Shown piece after piece: positions 52,298 through 61,186 of a DNA stretch of 64,000 bases. The DNA comes from Streptomyces luomodiensis (GTDB taxonomy: Bacteria > Actinomycetota > Actinomycetes > Streptomycetales > Streptomycetaceae): contig NZ_CP117522.1 in NCBI RefSeq assembly GCF_031679605.1, forward strand, positions 806,001 to 870,000, given 5' to 3'. Made by a program: the position numbers and the translations under genes. Below the pieces are notes generated by a model that worked only from the letters and a program-made list of their open reading frames with translations, was not told the origin of the DNA and did not search any database. How positions within the stretch are numbered: position 1 is the stretch's first letter; every line of letters begins with the position of its first letter.

Positions 52298-53752
52298 ATG
52301 CCCAGCCCTTCCACCGCCCAGCCCACCGCCCAGATCGGCGTCACCGGGCTCGCCGTCATGGGCAGCAACCTCGCCCGTAACTTCGCCCGGCACGGGCACA
52401 CCGTCGCTCTCCACAACCGCACGTTCGCCAAGACCAAGGCGCTGATGGAGGAGCACGGCCACGAGGGGAACTTCGTGCCGACCGAGAGCGCCGAGGAGTT
52501 CGTCGCCGCGCTGCAGCGGCCCCGGCGGCTGATCATCATGGTCAAGGCGGGTGCGCCCACCGACGCCGTCATCGAGGAATTCGCACCTCTCCTCGAAGAG
52601 GGTGACGTGATCATCGACGGGGGCAACGCCCACTTCGAGGACACCCGGCGCCGCGAGAAGTCCCTGCGCGAGCGCGGACTGCACTTCGTGGGCACCGGCA
52701 TCTCCGGCGGCGAGGAGGGCGCGCTCAACGGGCCCAGCATCATGCCCGGCGGATCGGTGGAGTCCTACAAGTCGCTCGGCCCGCTGCTGGAGTCCATCTC
52801 CGCCAAGGTGGACGGCACCCCCTGCTGCACCCATATCGGCCCGGACGGCGCCGGCCACTTCGTGAAGATGGTGCACAACGGCATCGAGTACGCGGACATG
52901 CAGCTCATCGCGGAGTCCTACGATCTGCTGCGGCGGGCGCTGGGCATGGCACCGGGCGAGATCGCGGAGGTGTTCCGCACCTGGAACGGCGGCCGGCTGG
53001 AGTCGTATCTGATCGAGATCACCGCCGAGGTACTCGGGCACACCGACGCGGCCACCGGCAAGCCGTTCGTGGACGTCGTACTGGACCAGGCCGAGCAGAA
53101 GGGCACCGGCCGCTGGACCGTCCAGACTGCGCTGGACCTGGGCGTCCCGGTGAGCGGGATCGCCGAGGCGGTGTTCGCCCGCTCGCTGTCCGGCCACGCG
53201 GATCTGCGCGACGCCTCGCAGGGGCTGCCGGGGCCGTCCGGCAAGAGGCTCACGGGCGCGGCGGCGGAGCGGTTCGCCGACGATGTCGAGCAGGCGCTGT
53301 ACGCGTCGAAGATCGTGGCGTACGCCCAGGGCATCCACCAGATCGAGGCGGGCAGCCGGGAGTACGGCTGGGACATCGACCCGGGGGCGGTGGCCCGGAT
53401 CTGGCGCGGCGGCTGCATCATCCGGGCGCGGTTCCTGAACCGGATCACCGAGGCGTACGCCAAGGAGCGCAAGCCCGTCACGCTGCTGACCGACGAGCAC
53501 TTCGCCGAGGCGCTCGGCGCGGCCCAGGACGCCTGGCGGCGGGTGGTGTCCACCTCGGTGGAGCTGGGTGTGCCGGCACCGGGCTTCTCGGCGGCGCTGG
53601 CGTACTACGACGCGCTGCGCTCGGAGCGGCTGCCGGCCGCGCTGGTCCAGGGGCAGCGGGACTTCTTCGGCGCGCACACCTACCGGCGGGTGGACCGCGA
53701 GGGTTCGTTCCACACGCTGTGGGGCGGCGACCGCGGCGAGCGCACCGTCTGA
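52298..53752 (+). CDS. gnd: 6-Phosphogluconate dehydrogenase, decarboxylating
   Basis: A 484-residue oxidative pentose-phosphate enzyme converting 6-phosphogluconate to ribulose 5-phosphate with NADP. Rossmann motif GVTGLAVMGSNLARN (with Gly-Leu-Ala-x-Met-Gly), NRTFAKTKAL, IIDGGNAHFEDTRRR, FVGTGISGGEEGALNGPSIMPGG, and the catalytic GAGHFVKMVHNGIEYADMQLI (Lys). Its length matches the long decarboxylating form. ATG 52298 fits the family's start; AGGAG is 14 bases upstream, rather far. A 19-bp hairpin follows. Confidence 0.93.
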   Translation: MPSPSTAQPTAQIGVTGLAVMGSNLARNFARHGHTVALHNRTFAKTKALMEEHGHEGNFVPTESAEEFVAALQRPRRLIIMVKAGAPTDAVIEEFAPLLEEGDVIIDGGNAHFEDTRRREKSLRERGLHFVGTGISGGEEGALNGPSIMPGGSVESYKSLGPLLESISAKVDGTPCCTHIGPDGAGHFVKMVHNGIEYADMQLIAESYDLLRRALGMAPGEIAEVFRTWNGGRLESYLIEITAEVLGHTDAATGKPFVDVVLDQAEQKGTGRWTVQTALDLGVPVSGIAEAVFARSLSGHADLRDASQGLPGPSGKRLTGAAAERFADDVEQALYASKIVAYAQGIHQIEAGSREYGWDIDPGAVARIWRGGCIIRARFLNRITEAYAKERKPVTLLTDEHFAEALGAAQDAWRRVVSTSVELGVPAPGFSAALAYYDALRSERLPAALVQGQRDFFGAHTYRRVDREGSFHTLWGGDRGERTV

Positions 53753-53757
53753 AGCCT

Positions 53758-53804
53758 CGACGGCCGTGTCCCCGCCCCGGGTTCCGGCGGGGACACGGCC
53801 GTCG
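53758..53804. terminator. Very strong bidirectional terminator hairpin
   Basis: A perfect 19-bp stem (53758-53776 with 53786-53804, loop of 9) starts 6 bases after the gnd stop; the convergent MFS gene ends beyond it. Confidence 0.88.
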
Positions 53805-53813
53805 TGCCGTGGT

Positions 53814-53945
53814 GCGCGGCGGCGTCGTCACAAGGCGTATGGCGTCGTCGTCACGGTGTGGGCGGCGGCGTCAGGGCGTGTGCGGCGACGTCACGGTTTC
53901 GGCGTCGTCACGGTGTCGGAGGCGGCGTCACGGCGTGTAGCGGCG
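53814..53945. repeat. Degenerate tandem repeats of about 20 bp
   Basis: About six imperfect copies of a GGCGTCGTCACGGTGT-like unit, 17 to 23 bases each, run from after the gnd terminator into the last codons of the MFS gene (stop 53928-53930). Confidence 0.6.
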
Positions 53946-55328
53946 GAAGGTGGGCACCGCGGCGGCCAGTGCGAGCGTGATGGCGGCCACCAGCAGCCCG
54001 CCCGCGGTGACCGCCGCGCGGGGCCCGAGGAGGGAGCCCGCGGTGCCGTGCAGCAGATCGGCGAGGCGCGGGCCGCCCGCCACCACCACGGTGAACACGC
54101 CCTGCATCCGGCCGCGCATGTCGTCCGTGGCGGCCGACTGGAGGATCGTCCCGCGGAAGACCATCGAGACCATGTCGGCGACGCCCGCGAGGGCGAGGAA
54201 GGCCGCCGCCCACCACAGGCTGGGGCTGAGGCCGAATCCGGTGATGGCCACGCCCCAGGCCACCACGGCGGCGATGACCATCAGACCGTGGCGGCGAGCG
54301 CGGGAGAAGGTGCCGGACAGCAGGCCGCCGGCCACCGCGCCGAGCGGGATCGCGGCGAAGAGCAGGCCGAGCGCGAATCCCTCGCCCCAGGGCGCGTAGG
54401 TGTCCGAGGCGAGCTGGGGGAAGAGCGCGCGGGGCATGCCGAAGACCATGGCGATGATGTCCGCGAGGAAGGACATCAGCAGGATGCGGTGGGCGGCGAT
54501 GTAGCGGAAGCCGTCGGTCACATCGCGCCATCCGGCCCGCCGCCCGCCGCCCGTTCCGCTCTTGGCGAGGGGCGGCAGGGCGGGCAGCCGCCAGACGGCC
54601 CACAGGGTGACGCACAGCGCCACCGCGTCGAGCAGGTAGAGCGTGGGCAGGCCGAGGACGGGGATCAGGGCACCCGCGAGCAGCGGGCCGATGATCATGC
54701 CCGTCTGGGCGACGGTGGACTGGAGGGCGGCCGCGGCGGGCAGCTCGTCGGCGGGGACCAGACGGGCGACGGAGGCGTTGCGGGCCGGGGAGTTCATCCC
54801 GAAGAAGCCCTGCTGGGCGGCGAGCAGCACCATGAGCACCGCCACCGAGTCCAGACCGGCGAAGGACTGGGCCCAGAACAGCACCGAGGTGACGGCGATG
54901 CCCGCGTTGGTGATGAGCATCAGGGTGCGCCGGTCCATCCGGTCGGCGATCACCCCGCCCCACAGTGCGAAGACCACCAGCGGGAGGAGCCCCACGAAGC
55001 TGGCGTAGCCGACCCAGGCCGAGGAACCGGTGATGTCGTAGATCTGCTTGGGTACGGCGACGGCGGTCAGCTGACTGCCGATGGCGGTGACGGTGGTGGA
55101 GCTCCACAGCCGGCGGAAGGGGCGGTGGCGCAGCGGCCGGGTGTCCATCACCCAGCGGCGCCAGCCGGATCTCGGCGGCGGGGCGGGGGCGTCGTCCTCG
55201 CCGCCGGGGGCCGCGGGGGCGTCGTCCTGGGCGCCTGGGGCCGCGCCGCCGTCGCCGGCGGTGGGTTCTATCTCGTCGTCGCTGCTTCGAGCGGTCTCCA
55301 CGGCTGGTTCGATTCCTCCTACACGCAC
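53928..55328 (-). CDS. MFS transporter (TMS/MFS_3 effector-type exporter)
   Basis: A polytopic protein of 457-466 residues. The first about 55 residues are acidic and Ala/Pro-rich, then RPFRRLWSSTTVTAIGSQLTAVAVPKQIYDITGSSAWVG begins the MFS_3-like transport domain with about twelve helices. GGVIADRMDRRTLMLITN is motif A and FFGMNSPARNASVARLVP is typical of the subfamily. It may export a metabolite or drug. Two GTG codons could start it: 55328, or 55301 with AGGAGG 13 bases upstream. Confidence 0.83.
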   Translation of the reverse strand: MRVGGIEPAVETARSSDDEIEPTAGDGGAAPGAQDDAPAAPGGEDDAPAPPPRSGWRRWVMDTRPLRHRPFRRLWSSTTVTAIGSQLTAVAVPKQIYDITGSSAWVGYASFVGLLPLVVFALWGGVIADRMDRRTLMLITNAGIAVTSVLFWAQSFAGLDSVAVLMVLLAAQQGFFGMNSPARNASVARLVPADELPAAAALQSTVAQTGMIIGPLLAGALIPVLGLPTLYLLDAVALCVTLWAVWRLPALPPLAKSGTGGGRRAGWRDVTDGFRYIAAHRILLMSFLADIIAMVFGMPRALFPQLASDTYAPWGEGFALGLLFAAIPLGAVAGGLLSGTFSRARRHGLMVIAAVVAWGVAITGFGLSPSLWWAAAFLALAGVADMVSMVFRGTILQSAATDDMRGRMQGVFTVVVAGGPRLADLLHGTAGSLLGPRAAVTAGGLLVAAITLALAAAVPTFRRYTP

Positions 55329-55378
55329 TCGGGCCGGGAACCATTGTGACGATCTCCGGCCCGAGCCGTGGCCCCGTC

Positions 55379-56529
55379 TCAGCCTCCGGCCGCGTGCCGC
55401 ATCGGCGGCCGGCGGTGGATGGTGCCGCTGGTCGAGGTCAGACGGGTGCCGCTGCCGCCCCAGCGGTCGGCGATGATCTCGGCCGCGATGCTGACGGCGG
55501 TCTCCTCCGGGGTACGGGCGCCGAGGTCCAGGCCGATCGGCGAGGCGAGCCGGGCCAGCGCCTCCTCGCCGAGGCCGGTGGCGCGCAGCCGGCGGAGCCG
55601 GTCGTCATGGGTGCGGCGGGAGCCCATGGCGCCGACGTAGGCCAGCGGCAGGCGCAGGGCCACCTCCAGCAGCGGCACATCGAATTGGGGTCGTGGGTGA
55701 GCACGCAGACCACCGTGCGCTCGTCGATCCGGCCCGCCTCCGCCTCGGTGCGCAGATAGCGGTGCGGCCAGTCGGTCACCACCTGGTGCGCCTCGGGGAA
55801 GCGGCGCGCGGTGGCGAAGACCGGCCGGGCGTCGCACACGGTGACGTGGTAGCCGAGGTACGCGCCGATCCGGGCCATGGCCGCCGCGAAGTCGACGGCG
55901 CCGAAGACCAGCATCCTCGGCGGGGTGGCGTGGACGGAGACGAACAGGGTGAGTTCCTCGTCCATGCGGGTGCCGTCGTAGCCGTAGCGCAGGGTCTCGG
56001 TACGCCCGCCGGCCAGCAGTCCGCGGGCGTCCTCGGCGACGGCCGCGTCCAGCCGCCCGGAGCCGAGGGAGCCGGAGGTGCCCTCGGGCCGTACGACGAT
56101 GCGGCGGCCCAGCCGCCCCTGGGGGTCGGGTCCGTCGACCGCCACGCAGATCACCTCGGCCACCGGCTCCCCGGCGGCCACCGCCGTGGCCACCTCGCCC
56201 AGTTCGGGGAAGCCGGCCGGGTCGATCCGCTCCACATAGACATCGATGATTCCGCCGCAGGTCAGCCCGACCGCGAAGGCGTCGTCGTCGCTGACGCCGT
56301 AGCGCTCCAGCACAGGCGTGCCGCTGTCGGTCACCTCCTGGGCCAGTTCGTAGACGGCGCCTTCGACACAGCCGCCGGAGACGCTGCCGATCGCGGCGCC
56401 GTCCGGCCCGACCAGCATGCTCGTCCCGGGCGGCAGTGGCGAGGAATGCCAGGTCGCCACCACCGTGGCGCGGGCGAACGGCTCGCCCTCGCCCCACCAT
56501 CGGTGCATCTGAGCTACGACGTCTCGCAT
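55379..56529 (-). pseudogene. XdhC/PaoD-family molybdoenzyme maturation factor, frameshifted
   Basis: This gene encodes an XdhC/CoxI-family chaperone, which binds and sulfurates molybdenum cofactor for insertion into xanthine-dehydrogenase-type enzymes. The N-terminal part (GGCVEGAVYELA, CGGIIDVYVE) and the Rossmann part (VCDARPVFATARRFPEAHQVV) read in one frame up to VCVLTHDPN at about 55685. The family's continuation, FDVPLLEVALRLPLAYVGAMGSRRT ... LGARTPEETAVSIAAEI, is in the next frame and ends at 55379. One base is missing where AAGTTC would be expected (AATTC). The unshifted frame runs on as Arg/Ala/Pro nonsense to 55438. It is either a real mutation or a sequencing error. Start ATG 56529 follows GCAGGA. 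Confidence 0.85.
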
Positions 56530-56560
56530 GGAATCCTGCTTCCCCTCGCCAGCAATGTAA

Positions 56561-56589
56561 GAGGTTGATACATTCAATGTATGAGCCTC
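56561..56589. promoter_or_regulatory. Palindromic operator candidate over the start of the PaoA-like gene
   Basis: ATACATT-C-AATGTAT (56568-56582) is a perfect 7-bp dyad, with GAGG and CCTC adding outer symmetry at 56561 and 56586. It includes the ATG at 56581. TACATT (56569-56574) is placed like a -10 box for a leaderless message. A TetR-type regulator at the operon's end is a candidate binder. Confidence 0.5.
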
Positions 56590-57183
56590 TCACATCACTC
56601 ACCGAGTAGCGACATCACCTTGCGGATCAACGGCACGTCCCACTCCATGACCATCGACAACCGGGCGACGCTGCTGGATGTGCTGCGCGAGCGACTGGGG
56701 CTCACGGGCACCAAGAAGGGCTGTGACCACGGTCAGTGCGGGGCCTGCACCGTGCTGCTCGACGGTGAGCGGGTGAACAGCTGCCTGATGTTCGCGGTGG
56801 CCGCCGAGGGGCGCGAGATCGTCTCGATCGAGGGGGTGGCGGATCTGGCGGACGGCGCGGCGCTGCATCCGGTGCAGCGGGCGTTCCTCGACCACGACGG
56901 GCTTCAGTGCGGCTACTGCACCCCGGGCCAGATCTGTTCGGCCATCGGGGCGCTGGGCGAGGCCGCCCGCGGCTGGCCCAGCCATGTCACCGAGGACACC
57001 GCCGCCGGTATGGCCGCCGTCTCGGAGCTGGACGCGCGGGAGGTGCGCGAGCGCATGAGCGGCAACCTGTGCCGCTGCGGTGCGTACAACGGCATCGTGG
57101 ACGCCGTCCTGGAGGCCGCGGGCGCCCAAGGCCCGCAGGACGCCGCCACCGCCGCCACGAGCGGTGCCGGAGGCGCCCGATGA
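56581..57183 (+). CDS. [2Fe-2S] subunit of molybdenum aldehyde oxidoreductase (PaoA-like)
   Basis: A 200-residue iron-sulfur subunit with two [2Fe-2S] clusters. The ferredoxin-like site is KKGCDHGQCGACTVLLDGERVNSC, and the helical site is QCGYCTPGQICSA with GNLCRCGAYNGI. It relays electrons from the molybdenum centre to FAD. Unlike E. coli PaoA, no twin-arginine signal is seen, so the complex is cytoplasmic. There is no ribosome site before the ATG, and a leaderless transcript is possible. Its end overlaps the next start (ATGA at 57180-57183). Confidence 0.9.
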   Translation: MSLSHHSPSSDITLRINGTSHSMTIDNRATLLDVLRERLGLTGTKKGCDHGQCGACTVLLDGERVNSCLMFAVAAEGREIVSIEGVADLADGAALHPVQRAFLDHDGLQCGYCTPGQICSAIGALGEAARGWPSHVTEDTAAGMAAVSELDAREVRERMSGNLCRCGAYNGIVDAVLEAAGAQGPQDAATAATSGAGGAR

Positions 57184-58181
57184 AGGAGTTCGCCTACGCC
57201 CGCGCGGGCGACGCCGACGAGGCGGCCGCGCTGATCGCCGAGCGCCCCGACGCCGCCTACCTCGGCGGGGGCACCAATCTGGTGGACCTGATGAAGCTCG
57301 GTGTCACCGGCCCCGGGCTGCTCATCGACGTCTCCCGGCTGCCGTACGACACGATCGAGCACCGCGCCGACGGCTCGGTGCTCATCGGCGCCACCGTGCG
57401 CAATGGCGAGCTGGCGGGCGATCCGGGCATCCGCGACCGCTTCCCGCTGCTGTCGCAGGCGCTGCTGGCCGGGGCCTCCGGGCAGCTGCGCACGGTCGCC
57501 ACGGTGGGCGGCAATCTGTTGCAGCGCACCCGTTGCGGCTACTTCCAGGACGTCACCAAGCCGTGCAACAAGCGCGCACCGGGCACGGGATGTCCGGCGA
57601 TCCAGGGCGCGCACCGCGACCTGGCCGTGCTGGGCACCTCCGAGCACTGTGTGGCATCCCATCCGTCCGACATGGCGGTGGCGCTGGTGGCGCTCGACGC
57701 GGTGGCGCACGTGCGGTCGGTGGACGGCGGCTCGCGCACCGTTCCGGTGGCCGAGCTGTATCTGCTGCCCGGCGACACACCGCACCAGGAGACCGTCCTG
57801 GACCACGGCGACCTCATCACCGCCGTGGAGCTGCCCCCGCCGCCGCCAGACGCCCGGATGCGCTACCGCAAGGTGCGTGACCGCTGGTCGTACGCCTTCG
57901 CGCTGGTCAGCGTCGCCACCTCGGTGTCCATGGCCGAGGACGGCTCGCTGACGGACGTGCGGATCGCGCTCGGCGGGGTGGCGCCGCGCCCGTGGCGCGC
58001 CCGGATCGCCGAGGAGCGGCTGCGCGGCGGCCGGCCGGACGAGGAGACGCTGCGCGAGGCCGCGCGGGCCGAGCTGGCCGGGGCGCGCCCGCTGCCGGAC
58101 AACGCCTTCAAGGTCGACCTGGCCGTTGATCTGATCGTCGCGGGCGTCCGCGACCTCGTCGCGAGGAAGGATCGCGCATGA
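57180..58181 (+). CDS. FAD subunit of molybdenum aldehyde oxidoreductase with extra [4Fe-4S] loop (PaoB-like)
   Basis: A 333-residue FAD-binding subunit. FAD motifs are YLGGGTNLVDLMKLG and ATVGGNLLQRTRC. The insertion RCGYFQDVTKPCNKRAPGTGCPAIQG, with three more spaced Cys around it, is the [4Fe-4S] loop of PaoB (YagS) and 4-hydroxybenzoyl-CoA reductase beta subunits. Ordinary xanthine dehydrogenase FAD subunits lack this loop. This makes an aldehyde or aromatic substrate likelier than xanthine. Both ends overlap their neighbours by ATGA. Confidence 0.9.
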   Translation: MKEFAYARAGDADEAAALIAERPDAAYLGGGTNLVDLMKLGVTGPGLLIDVSRLPYDTIEHRADGSVLIGATVRNGELAGDPGIRDRFPLLSQALLAGASGQLRTVATVGGNLLQRTRCGYFQDVTKPCNKRAPGTGCPAIQGAHRDLAVLGTSEHCVASHPSDMAVALVALDAVAHVRSVDGGSRTVPVAELYLLPGDTPHQETVLDHGDLITAVELPPPPPDARMRYRKVRDRWSYAFALVSVATSVSMAEDGSLTDVRIALGGVAPRPWRARIAEERLRGGRPDEETLREAARAELAGARPLPDNAFKVDLAVDLIVAGVRDLVARKDRA

Positions 58182-60340
58182 CCACCGTCGAACAGAGCAT
58201 CGGCGCCCCGATGACCCGGGTCGACGGCCTGGCCAAGGTGACCGGCGCGGCGCGCTACGCCTATGAGTTCCCCACCCGGGACGTGAGCTACGTATGGCCG
58301 GTGCAGGCGACCATCGCCCGCGGCCGGGTGACGGAGGTGGACCCGGCCCCCGCCCTGGCCCTGCCCGGGGTGCTGGCGGTGCTCGACCACACCAACGCCC
58401 CGCGGTTGAACGCCGAGGCGCAGGCGAGCGCGGACCTGTTCGTGCTCCAGTCCCCTCAGGTGGCGTACCACGGCCAGATGGTGGCCGCCGTGGTGGCCAC
58501 CTCGCTGGAGGCGGCGCGCGAGGGTGCGGCGGCGGTCCGGGTGAGCTACGAGCGGGAGCCGCACGATGTGGTGCTGCGCGCCGGCGACGAGCGGCTGGAG
58601 ATCCCCGAGACGGTGACCGACGGCTCCCCGGGCCTGGTCGAGCGCGGCGACGCCGACGCGGCGTGGGCCGCCGCCCCGGTGCGGGTGGACCGCACGTACA
58701 CCACCCCGGTCGAGCATGTGAGCCCGATGGAGCCGCATGCCACCATCGCGGTGTGGGACGAGGAACGGCTGACGCTGTTCAACTCCGACCAGGGTCCCTA
58801 CATGAGCGCGCAGCTGATGTCCGCGCTGTTCGGGATCGAGCTGAGCGCGGTGGAGATCGTCGCCGAGTACATCGGCGGGGGCTTCGGCTCCAAGGGCATT
58901 CCGCGCTCGCCGACCGTCCTGGCGGCGCTGGCCGCGCGGGCCGTCGGACGGCCGGTGAAGATCGCCCTGACCCGGCAGCAGATGTTCCAGCTGATCCCCT
59001 ACCGCTCCGCCACGATCCAGCGGGTGCGGCTGGGCGCCGGGCGCGACGGCCGGCTGACGGTGATCCAGCACGAGTCGGTGCAGCAGCGGTCGGCCCAGGT
59101 GCCGTTCGCCGACCAGACGGTGTCCTCGACGCGGATGATGTACGCGGCGCCCCACGCCCGTACCACGGTCAAGGTGGCGCCGCTGGATGTGCTGACGCCC
59201 GCCTGGTTCCGCGCCCCCGGTCACACCCCGGGCATGTTCGCGCTGGAGTCGGCCGTCGACGAGCTCGCCGAGGCGCTGGGCATGGACCCGATCGAGCTGC
59301 GGATCCGCAACGAGCCGGAGACCGATCCGGAGAGCGGTAAGCCGTTCAGCAGCCGCGGCCTGGTGGAGTGTCTGCGCACGGGCGCGGCCCGGTTCGGCTG
59401 GGAGCACCGCGATCCGGCTCCGGGGATCCGGCGCGAGGGGCGCTGGCTGATCGGCACCGGGGTGGCCGCCTCGCACCACCCGGACTACACCTACCCCTCC
59501 TCCGCGGTGGCGCGCGCCGAGCCCGACGGGACGTACCGGGTGCACATCGGCGCGGCCGACCTCGGCACGGGCGCGCGCACCGTCCTCACCCAGGTGGCGG
59601 CCGACGCGCTCGGCATTCCGCCGGCGCGGCTGCGGCTGGAGATCGGCCGGGCGTCGCTGGGCATGGCCCCGTTCGCGGGCGGTTCGCTCGGCACCGCCTC
59701 ATGGGGCTGGGCGGTGGACAAGGCGTGCCGTGCGCTGCTCGAGGAGCTGGACACCTACGGGGGTGTGGTCCCGGACGGCGGTGTGGAGGTGCGGGCCGAC
59801 ACCACCGAGGACGTGGGGCGGCAGGCGGATCTGTCGCGGCACACCTTCGGGGCGCAGTTCGCCCAGGTGCGGGTGGACATCGACACCGGTGAGATCCGGG
59901 TGGACCGGATGCTGGGGGTGTTCGCGGCCGGGCGGATCGTCAATCCGCACACCGCGCGCTCGCAGTTCCTGGGGGCCATGACGATGGGTCTGTCGATGGC
60001 GCTGCTGGAGATCGGCGAGGTCGATCCGGTCTTCGGCGACTTCGCCAACCACGACTTCGCGGGCTATCACATCGCCGCCCACGCCGATGTCCCGAAGCTC
60101 GACGTGATGTGGCTGGAGGAGAGTGACGAGACCGCCAACCCGGTGGGCGCCAAGGGCATCGGCGAACTGGGCATCGTGGGCGCGGCGGCGGCCATCGCCA
60201 ACGCCTTCCACCATGCGACGGGAGAGCGGGTACGGGATCTGCCGATCCGCCTGGAGCGTTCGCGGGAGGCCCTGCGGACGGCTCGCGCCGCCGAAAGGCA
60301 CAGGCCAGGGGCCGGAGAGCCAAAGCCGCGGGTCGGGTAG
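58178..60340 (+). CDS. Molybdopterin-binding catalytic subunit of aldehyde oxidoreductase (PaoC-like)
   Basis: A 720-residue catalytic subunit of the xanthine oxidase family. It begins MTRVDGLAKVTGAARYAYE, the normal start. The molybdopterin region shows YIGGGFGSKG and WFRAPGHTPGMFALE, then ADLGTGARTVLTQVAA. The catalytic Glu lies in AKGIGELGIVGAAAAIANAF. The size and the FAD partner's iron-sulfur loop fit PaoC/YagR, which oxidises aromatic aldehydes. It needs a sulfurated cytosine- or guanine-dinucleotide cofactor delivered by an XdhC/PaoD protein, whose gene upstream is frameshifted. Confidence 0.9.
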   Translation: MTTVEQSIGAPMTRVDGLAKVTGAARYAYEFPTRDVSYVWPVQATIARGRVTEVDPAPALALPGVLAVLDHTNAPRLNAEAQASADLFVLQSPQVAYHGQMVAAVVATSLEAAREGAAAVRVSYEREPHDVVLRAGDERLEIPETVTDGSPGLVERGDADAAWAAAPVRVDRTYTTPVEHVSPMEPHATIAVWDEERLTLFNSDQGPYMSAQLMSALFGIELSAVEIVAEYIGGGFGSKGIPRSPTVLAALAARAVGRPVKIALTRQQMFQLIPYRSATIQRVRLGAGRDGRLTVIQHESVQQRSAQVPFADQTVSSTRMMYAAPHARTTVKVAPLDVLTPAWFRAPGHTPGMFALESAVDELAEALGMDPIELRIRNEPETDPESGKPFSSRGLVECLRTGAARFGWEHRDPAPGIRREGRWLIGTGVAASHHPDYTYPSSAVARAEPDGTYRVHIGAADLGTGARTVLTQVAADALGIPPARLRLEIGRASLGMAPFAGGSLGTASWGWAVDKACRALLEELDTYGGVVPDGGVEVRADTTEDVGRQADLSRHTFGAQFAQVRVDIDTGEIRVDRMLGVFAAGRIVNPHTARSQFLGAMTMGLSMALLEIGEVDPVFGDFANHDFAGYHIAAHADVPKLDVMWLEESDETANPVGAKGIGELGIVGAAAAIANAFHHATGERVRDLPIRLERSREALRTARAAERHRPGAGEPKPRVG

Positions 60341-60350
60341 GGTCAGCCGG

Positions 60351-60998
60351 ATGGCACCCACCCAAAGGGGACGCGCCACCTACCACCACGGCGATCTGCC
60401 CGCCGCGCTGGTACAGGCGACCCTGGAGATCGTCGACGAGGTCGGGGTGCGTGGCTTCTCCGTGGCGGAGGCCGCGCGCCGCACCTGTGTGAGCCCCGGT
60501 GCGCCGTACCGTCATTTCGCCGACCGGGACGCGCTGCTCGCGGCCGCCGCGCTGGAGGTCTCGCGGCGGCTGCGGGCCATCTACGTGGAGACCGTGGCCG
60601 AGGTCGAGTCCGCTCAGGAGCGGCTGGCGACGGTGGCGGGCAGCTTCGTGCGCGCGGCCGCCCGCTACCGCGGCGGCCTGGACATCCTCTTCGCTCCGGG
60701 GCTGCGGGCCACCCATCGGGAGCTCCAGGACAGCAGCAGGGAGTTCGTCGGCCTGCTGCTGCCGAGCGCCTTCGAGGTGATCGCCCCGGACAAGGGCGCG
60801 GAGGCCGCCGTCGCACTGCTGGACGCCCTGCACGCGCTCGCCCGCGGCTATGTCGCCCAATTGCTGGAGGGCAAGTTCGGCGATCCGGACGAGGTCGTCG
60901 AGAACATCGCCGCCCGTGCGACCCAGGCCGCGCGGGCGCTGGTGGCGGGCTACGGCCTGCCGTCCGGGCCGGGTGGAGAGGAGGGCCCGGCCCGCTGA
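60351..60998 (+). CDS. TetR-family regulator with WHG-type C-terminal domain
   Basis: A 215-residue repressor. The N-terminal HTH (TYHHGDLPAALVQATLEIVDEVG, then FSVAEAARRTCVSPGAPYRHFADRDALLAAAA) has the HHGDL start typical of members with a WHG C-terminal domain. It lies 10 bases downstream of the catalytic subunit gene and is probably co-transcribed. It may respond to the aldehyde substrate and bind the palindrome at 56561-56589. ATG 60351 gives the natural start. Confidence 0.87.
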   Translation: MAPTQRGRATYHHGDLPAALVQATLEIVDEVGVRGFSVAEAARRTCVSPGAPYRHFADRDALLAAAALEVSRRLRAIYVETVAEVESAQERLATVAGSFVRAAARYRGGLDILFAPGLRATHRELQDSSREFVGLLLPSAFEVIAPDKGAEAAVALLDALHALARGYVAQLLEGKFGDPDEVVENIAARATQAARALVAGYGLPSGPGGEEGPAR

Positions 60999-61130
60999 CG
61001 AGCGGGCGGAATGCCCGGGGCGCTTCGCGTCCGCGCTCGCCGTACGCCGTCGGCGGGCTGCACCGCCGGGCGGACTTCCTCGTGCGGGGCGGAGGCGACT
61101 GGCCCGACGTTCAAGTCGCCGGCCACGGGG

Positions 61131-61166
61131 TGAGGCGGCCCCGGCTCCACGGGTGAGGCCGCCTCA
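61131..61166. terminator. Possible bidirectional terminator
   Basis: A perfect 10-bp stem (TGAGGCGGCC at 61131-61140, complement at 61157-61166, loop of 16) lies between the convergent TetR and Ser/Pro-rich genes. Confidence 0.45.
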
Positions 61167-61186
61167 GCTCACCGGGGGAGGCGGGT

